A stretch of 64,000 bases of DNA from Paralichthys olivaceus (taxonomy: Eukaryota; Chordata; Actinopteri; Pleuronectiformes; Paralichthyidae), in the NCBI RefSeq assembly GCF_024713975.1, contig NC_091115.1:5206001-5270000 (forward strand), given 5' to 3'. Position 1 is the stretch's first letter; each line of letters begins with the position of its first letter. Under the pieces are notes generated by a model, which made no database searches, had not been told where the DNA came from, and saw only the letters and a program-made list of their open reading frames with translations. The position numbers and the translations under genes were made by a program. Below are positions 57,911-64,000 of the stretch, piece after piece.

Positions 57911-59521
57911 CAAGAATTACTTCCAACCAAATTCACAGTCCATGTTGACTCGTCAATCTTCACATCTTCATCCTGCTATTGATTCCTCACTAGTAGAGGT
58001 CAAATTTCATCTAGATTTAGGAGCTAAATTATGGGATGGCTTTTCACAGGTGTCAAAGAACTGTTGTTCAATAACATGCTACAAAAGATGCTTAAAAGAT
58101 CATTTAACACTGTTCCTCTTTTAGTATTGTTGTCTGGAGATTTGATTTGTTTGGGAATGTTGTATATTGCTCAGGAGTCAATGCATGTGTATACAATCTC
58201 ACCTCACCACAACACACCATCACACTGAGATCTGAATCTGAATCCCTCTGCACACCTCTGTCCAATTATGATCTACCGTCACTTGGACTCAGAGATGAAC
58301 TGGTTACATCTCAGAGTAAGATTATGTAGATGGAGAATGCACTGAGTGGTGGAGGCATCCAACCGCAGTGCAGTATTTCTAGATTGTTTCATATAATGTC
58401 AAATAAATTGTTTGTGTATATATACATATATACTGGCGATACTACTCTTACTACTCCTTCTTTATTAATAAACTATGACTGTGTGCCAGTTAGACTGCAT
58501 GAACAGGAGAACCCTGAACTGAAACAGCTAAATGAAATTCAGCCATTATTTATTTAAATTTTATTTATTATTCATTTATACTATTATTTGTACTATATCA
58601 GTACTTTTCCTATACTGTGATGTCTCAAAAAGGCCACTACATGGGAGCACAGTCTCTACTATTAGCAATATATGTTGCACTACTAAAGGTGCTCTATATG
58701 GCACAATTGGAGGATCCATCCAACTACTGGCCTACTTTTAATACTACCACTACTACTTCTTATTTCCCAGTTAGCCAGCCTCCACAACACCAGGGCCTTA
58801 AAAATGAGGTCGCCAAATTTAATCCAGTCATCATTATTTTTGTTATACTGTATGTGAATGCATCTTTCCTACTGTGGCATATTCAAATATTCAAATGGCC
58901 ACTAGATAGCCCCAGAGTCTTTACTACTGTGTTGGCAAAGACTCACTGAGCTCAATATCTCACAATCTATCTGTATTCAATTGGTTGTTCATGTGTCTGA
59001 AATATCATACTGCACAGTTCTAAAAGTGTACGTCTTAGGAAGTTGAAGTTTAATGCTGTTTTAAAAAGAGCACTTAACACGTATTTCTGCCAGACAATTA
59101 TGGTTCTTGTTTAGACTTTTAACAAATTTAGTTTTCCCATAAAAGATTATAGTTAATAACAAAAATTCAAGAGAGACACACAATTGCACATTTTCCAGGA
59201 TTTATTGTTGTTCTTGTTAGGCCTTACAAGAGTTAAGGAAAGAAGTTTACATACAACAATGAGAGAATCTATTTAAAGGAGACTGTTGGCGATGTAGAGT
59301 TCCTCCATGGCCCAGACCTCACCCTTCTACCAAGTTTCAATACAACTGTTTCACTAGTTTTTGCATAACCATTCAAACAGACAAACAAACAGCAATGAAA
59401 ACCTAACCTCCATAAAAAACACCGGTTGATATTATGATTCCTTCACCCAAAAAGTTCCCTTCAGGCCATTGTCATCAGTGAACTAAACTAAAACATAATT
59501 GGATCAATGCTCTTTTTTGTA
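57911..59521. other. Intergenic DNA 3' of fucosyltransferase copy 3
   Basis: 58430-58546 and 59296-59521 are duplicated from the 3' side of copy 2 (52295-52412 and 52415-52640). About 750 bp in between (58547-59295) has no counterpart there and looks like a later insertion, though no terminal repeats are clear. Confidence 0.6.
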
Positions 59522-60691
59522 CTATGTATCCCAGAACCAATGAGTAAGAGAATGACAAGCATGGTGTCCTCTGTTTTTTTGTAAGTAACGACAAGTTTTG
59601 CAGGCATGTTCCGTTCCATAATAAAAGTGTTGAATTCTATACCTCTTTTTCCAATCAAAGAATGTCATATATTCAGCAGTATTCTGTTCAAGGTGAAGGA
59701 GTCTCTCTGCCAGCTCCTTTGGAGTGGGAAAGTCATCGACATGAATGAAAGCGTCGCCTGGGACTTGGTCTTCGTAGTTTCTTCTCGTTGTGCCCAGAAC
59801 TACGGGTACAGTTCCCAGTTTCATTGGCCTGAATAACTTCTCTGTGATATAATCTGTGTGTTGAGAGTTTTCAAAGGCGAGATAGAATTTACAACTTGAG
59901 ACAATGCTAGTATAGCTTTCAGCATCTACATGTTTGCCAAAAGCCTTCCCATAAGTTTCTATGTGGATGTGTTCTTTCAGTTCGTTGTAGTACTGAACTC
60001 TTTTGAGCCCCTCATGCCAGTTGCTCACAATCCAACAAACCAACTTGTCCTTGGTTGGCAGCTGGAAACTCTCCACCTCAGATGTATGTGGCTCCAAAAA
60101 CCCATAACGCACTGGGATATGTGAATCTAAGCGATAACAGGATGTCACGTTGAACAAGTTATCAAGTCCAGGTAATTTTTTGCAGTTTGGAGGTGGCTCC
60201 ATGTTTAACCACACCCATTTCTGAAACCAGGGACGTGGCTCACTTGGCATGTTTTCCAGATTTTCGTAAATGTTCACGTGGTGGAAGAGAACCCCGTGGG
60301 CTTCGTGGTAAAGAGACTTGTCATCAGTCAAGCGGCATCCTTTATAATTTACCGTATCGCAGGTGAGATCGTATTTTTCGTCAAATGGCCACATCCAAAT
60401 CAACAGGAGAGTGTCGGGCTCAGCCTCCACCTCCACATCCTGGATCTTCTGGGGACCATCGGTAGGTGCTTCCTCGTGCTGCTCCGAGGAACGGTTTTGG
60501 TTTGAGCCCTGGGTCTGTGCCTCCACAGGACACACACAAGAATGATTTCCTCTCTTCAGATAAACACTGAAATCAGGGAACTGGTTTTCAAACTTGTAGT
60601 ATGTTAAAAAAATCACCAAGAAACACACCAACAGTACGCAGCCGAAGGCAATTTGGCGCGGACGAGTCACCTGGCAGCTCGAGAAGGACAT
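59522..60691 (-). CDS. Alpha-1,3-fucosyltransferase, GT10 family, copy 3
   Basis: The 389-aa intronless frame has a signal anchor at about 14-32, a stem to about 92 and a GT10 catalytic domain. The amino-terminal part is copy-1-like (MSFSSCQ, YLKRGNH) and the catalytic domain copy-2-like (WPFDEKYDL, RYGFLEPH, RIQHFYYGTEHACKTCRYLQ), so the gene is a mosaic. The acceptor motif is HHVNI (137-141) where both sister copies have HHWDI. The residue after EKLF is Arg288. The donor-binding signature FYLAFENSQHTDYITEKLF is intact, so an active enzyme with altered acceptor preference is plausible. Confidence 0.93.
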   Translation of the reverse strand: MSFSSCQVTRPRQIAFGCVLLVCFLVIFLTYYKFENQFPDFSVYLKRGNHSCVCPVEAQTQGSNQNRSSEQHEEAPTDGPQKIQDVEVEAEPDTLLLIWMWPFDEKYDLTCDTVNYKGCRLTDDKSLYHEAHGVLFHHVNIYENLENMPSEPRPWFQKWVWLNMEPPPNCKKLPGLDNLFNVTSCYRLDSHIPVRYGFLEPHTSEVESFQLPTKDKLVCWIVSNWHEGLKRVQYYNELKEHIHIETYGKAFGKHVDAESYTSIVSSCKFYLAFENSQHTDYITEKLFRPMKLGTVPVVLGTTRRNYEDQVPGDAFIHVDDFPTPKELAERLLHLEQNTAEYMTFFDWKKRYRIQHFYYGTEHACKTCRYLQKNRGHHACHSLTHWFWDT

Positions 60692-61905
60692 GGTTCACGT
60701 CTGGAGAGACAAAAGGTTGCGTTTTAGTTTTAATTCGAATATTTCTGTACACAGGTTGTTACTACAACTTGATTTTGAGCCAACAAATCAATTAATATGA
60801 ACATGTAAATTTAGACGTGTCATGTTTTTTTTTAAATTGACATTTCTCTATATGAGTTCTACTGTTGATGTAAACTAGTGCAGTGTCTGTTCTTAACTTG
60901 TCAGTTTGGAATGGGCTGTTTGTTTGGCCTGGATTGATGCTGGTTGCAGCTTTTCCTTCTGAAACTGTAAAAGTGACCTGCACTAACTGAGCTGTGATGA
61001 AGCTGTTCACCTGTTTATTCAAAGTTCAGTTTATTCAGTTCAGCTTGTGAAAGACAACATCACTGATGGTGTTGAGTCCAGGTCGTCGCTGCTACAGAGC
61101 GCTGGTTGTCTGCTTATTGAAGTTTATTAATATTGAACATATCGCTTGTCCATCTCACACAAGCCTTTGTGCATCCGTCAATCTCCCCAGTCTCACCTTG
61201 TGCTTCTGCTCAGTTCCTTTGACTATTTTTGGACTTTCCTGTTCGTCTGCATGCCTATAACCGCCAACTGGAGCATCTACAAGCCTGTTTATTTACATTA
61301 AAATTCTCTTCATTACACATTTTGACTCCTGAAATCTTTTATGTCTCGACGTTCATCTCAAAAATTCCAAAGTTCCAACAAATATTGGCCACAATACATT
61401 GCACTAAGAATAAAAGCACATAATCCAACAAAAAGTGGGTTTTTTTCTCTTCAGGCAAGTCACCAGATGTTTGGCTTCATGAGTAAGATGAAGAACCTTG
61501 CAGATATTTTTTACACCCATGAATATCACTCAAATCTAAGCTCGCGTCTATGGGAACAGCAGAGGTGACAATAAAGGACAAAGATACTGTGTGTTTTCAT
61601 GAACATCAAACACTAATGACCAAACTATAATGGAAGAAACTAATAACTAGAAAAATGCATTACTGAACCATCTGAACCTGTCAGACATGTTGAGAAGCAT
61701 AAGAAGGGCTTTATAAGTGTTACGTTAAACTAAAATTTGATTTTAAACCATAAGCGAAATAGGAAAAGCTTATTTCTTTTTTCCATTTAATTAAACCGTC
61801 TAATAATATTATTTTCATAAAACTGTACATAAAAAAATAAAACTCTAAAACAATATACAGAGACTCCATTAAGGTAAAGCTGGAAACATGAAGCAGCAGT
61901 CTCAC

Positions 61906-61995
61906 CTTGATGGAGAAAAGCACAGGTAGATCACAATGACTGAGATGTTCCTCTTTCTGTTTTTAGCTGCTGAGTTTCCTCATGTTTAACATTTG
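61906..61995 (-). other. Probable 5' untranslated exon of fucosyltransferase copy 3
   Basis: The donor GTGAGA after base 61906 and the exon sequence are nearly identical to those of copy 1 at 51643-51730. The intron to the coding exon (about 60700-61905) is likewise nearly identical to that of copy 1. Confidence 0.5.
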
Positions 61996-62052
61996 TTTGC
62001 ATATAGTCAACTGATCCTATACAAATGATATTGTCTGGTTTGATGGACCCAC

Positions 62053-62640
62053 CTTTATTTGTGGCAGCATAAAGTGCACAACCCCACATTCAACCTAAAT
62101 GTTCTGCACACGCATTAAATGTAAATTGCATCTGTATTATTTGAAAGTGTTGCCCACCATACATACATATGGAAGGCTTGGAACAGGGGAGTAATTAGTT
62201 AGATTGATTTGGAAAAGTAAAAGTATAGAATAGAAAAGCAACTGTATAAAATATATGAAGCAGGAGCTTTGTTGCAGGATCTAACATTTGAAAATGTAAA
62301 TATGTATGATCCAAAAAACACACAAATACATACTGTTCCTGTTACCAAACGAACTAACTAACTAACCATTTGTTCCACATCTGCTCTGTAATCACCACTA
62401 GAATCCATTGCATACGAGGAAGAGAGTAAAAATCTCACCTTGAAGTATAAAAAGAAGTTTCTTAAAAAGTAAAAAAATTGCTCAACATTTTTCTGAAATG
62501 CTGTAAAGTCTCAAATGTAATTTATTGCTTGACAAGCTGGTATTTTCCTGCACCGTCGAAATACGACGAGAACATATGAATGCGGAAATTAAATGACAAA
62601 AGTAAATATCTGAATGAAGACACCAATAAAAAAACCCTTT
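62053..62640. other. AT-rich intergenic DNA
   Basis: No gene, hairpin or repeat end was recognised between the fucosyltransferase duplication and the LINE. Confidence 0.5.
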
Positions 62641-64000
62641 CGAAATAGGGTTCAAGGTTCAAGGATTATATGGTCATATGCACAATAACATTTAACAGTT
62701 GCTGGCAATGAAATGCTTCAGTCCCAGGCCCCCTTTTAGACATGCTCTGAATTTATGAAAATAAAAAATTAAAATAGAATATAAAATATATAAAATGAAA
62801 TAGAACTAAAAATATATAAAATGAAATAGAACAAAAATATATAAAATTAAATAGAATATAAAAATAAAAAATACCAATACAAAAGTAGTACAAATCTTGT
62901 GCAAATATTGTAAAGTGCAGAGAGATGAATTATGACAGATGGGAGGAGTTTAAAAGTCTTATGGCCTGCGGGATGAAACTGTCCCTGAGCCTGGTGGTGC
63001 AGGCCCGGATGCTGCGGTACCGGCGGCCAGATGGCAGCAGACAGAACAGTCTATGGTTTGGGTAGTAGGGGTCTTTAATGACCCGGTTGCTCTTCTTCCT
63101 ACACCGCTGGGTGAAAGGGTCCTCCATGGTTGGCAGCTCTGTCCTGGTGATGTGCTGAGCAGACTTCACCACCCTCTGTAAAGCCTTACGGTTCAGGGCG
63201 GTGCAGCTGCCATACCAGGCGGTGATGCAGCCAGTCAGGATACTCTCAATGGTGCACCTGTAGAAGTTGCAGAGAATCCTGAGGTCCATGTTGAGCCTCC
63301 GCAGCCTGCTGAGATAGAAGAGCCGCTGTCTGGCAGTCTTTGTGATGGAGTGTGTGTGTTGAGTCCATGTCAGGTCATCCGAGGCTGCTGACTCTCTCCA
63401 CCATAGTCCCATTGATTGATAGGAGGGCGTGTTTAACTCCCTGTCTCTTCCTGTAGTCCAAGATCAGCTCCTTAGTTTTGCTGATATTGAGATGAAGGTT
63501 GTTGTCCTGGCACCAAGATGACAGGGCTCTGACCTCCTCTCTGAAGGCCATCTCATCGTCGCCGGTGATCACGCCTATGTTATCCGCAAATTTAATGATG
63601 GTGTTGGAGCTGTGGGTGGCCATGCAGTCTTACATGAACAGGGAGTACAGGAGAGGGTGAGCACGAAGCCCTGGGGGGGCCGGTGCTGAGAGTCAGGGTG
63701 GAGGATGTCGTGTTACCTATCCGCACTGCCTGGGGTCTGCCCGTCAGAAAGTTCAGTATCCAGTCACAGAGGGCGGTGTTGAGCACATGGTCTCTGAGCT
63801 TGGTGACGAGCTTCAGGGGCATGATGGTATTGATCGCTGAACTATAGTCAATGAACAGCATTCTCACATATGTGTCCTTCTGCTCCAGGTGGGCGAGGAC
63901 AGAATGAAGGGTGAGTGAGATGGCATCTGCAGTTGACCTATTTGGCCTATAGACAAACTGCAGTGGGTTCATTGAGTCAGGGAGGGAGGAGGTGATAAAG
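62641..64000 (-). mobile_element. LINE retrotransposon, L2/CR1-type, 3' part, decayed
   Basis: On the minus strand, fragments of reverse transcriptase occur in three frames: 63972-63592 ([30 protein letters not shown]), 63623-63375 ([19 protein letters not shown]) and 63412-62930 (RLFYLSRLRRLNMDLRILCN, LLPSGRRYRSIRACTTRLRD). The frame changes show it is not functional, and the catalytic FADD is FADN. The 3' untranslated tail carries ttcaaggttcaaggattata and tgcacaataac (62650-62690). The 5' part lies beyond the right edge. The clade name is from memory of teleost elements. Confidence 0.85.

Overview
The window is vertebrate nuclear DNA, almost certainly from a teleost fish. The genes are split by GT-AG introns. 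There are long CA/GT microsatellites, interspersed elements of types familiar from teleosts (small inverted-repeat elements and an L2/CR1-type LINE), and animal gene families: APAF1, TCP11L2 and GT10 alpha-1,3-fucosyltransferases. All convincing protein genes read on the minus strand. No tRNA, rRNA, CRISPR or bacterial-type system was seen.

Region 1 (1-4.5 kb) is mostly non-coding, with a possible promoter and first exon of a leftward gene near 1.6-1.85 kb. Region 2 (4.5-37 kb) holds a complete apaf1. It has a non-coding exon 1 near 36.87-37.0 kb and 26 coding exons that I assembled by splice sites and homology into a continuous 1260-codon frame: CARD, NB-ARC ATPase, helical linker and two WD40 propellers. 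The last intron alone is 12.6 kb and carries microsatellites and repeats. Region 3 (39.2-47 kb) holds a complete tcp11l2 of 9 coding exons and 523 codons, with a probable CpG-rich promoter near 46.6-47 kb. Region 4 (49.2-62.1 kb) is a tandem array of three single-coding-exon alpha-1,3-fucosyltransferases (389, 390 and 389 aa). A short fucosyltransferase fragment and a CpG-rich promoter that may start a small unrecognised spliced ORF lie between copies 2 and 3. Region 5 (62.6-64 kb) is the 3' part of a decayed LINE running off the right edge.

The genes do not form one pathway. Apaf1 is the cytochrome-c/dATP-triggered scaffold of the apoptosome. Tcp11l2 belongs to the poorly understood T-complex 11 family. 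The fucosyltransferases are Golgi enzymes that cap glycans. The observations most worth following up are: (a) a 19/20 match to the p53 consensus just inside apaf1 intron 1; (b) the mosaic ancestry of fucosyltransferase copy 3, with clustered replacements in the acceptor-specificity motif (HHWDI to HHVNI) and at a donor-site-adjacent residue; (c) a 105-bp apaf1 intron that is open in frame; (d) an 85-codon two-exon ORF behind a CpG promoter at 55.4-56.5 kb; and (e) DR1/ERR-type nuclear-receptor motifs carried by a repeat in the giant apaf1 intron. Exon boundaries are hand-derived and could be off by a few bases where splice sites are weak.
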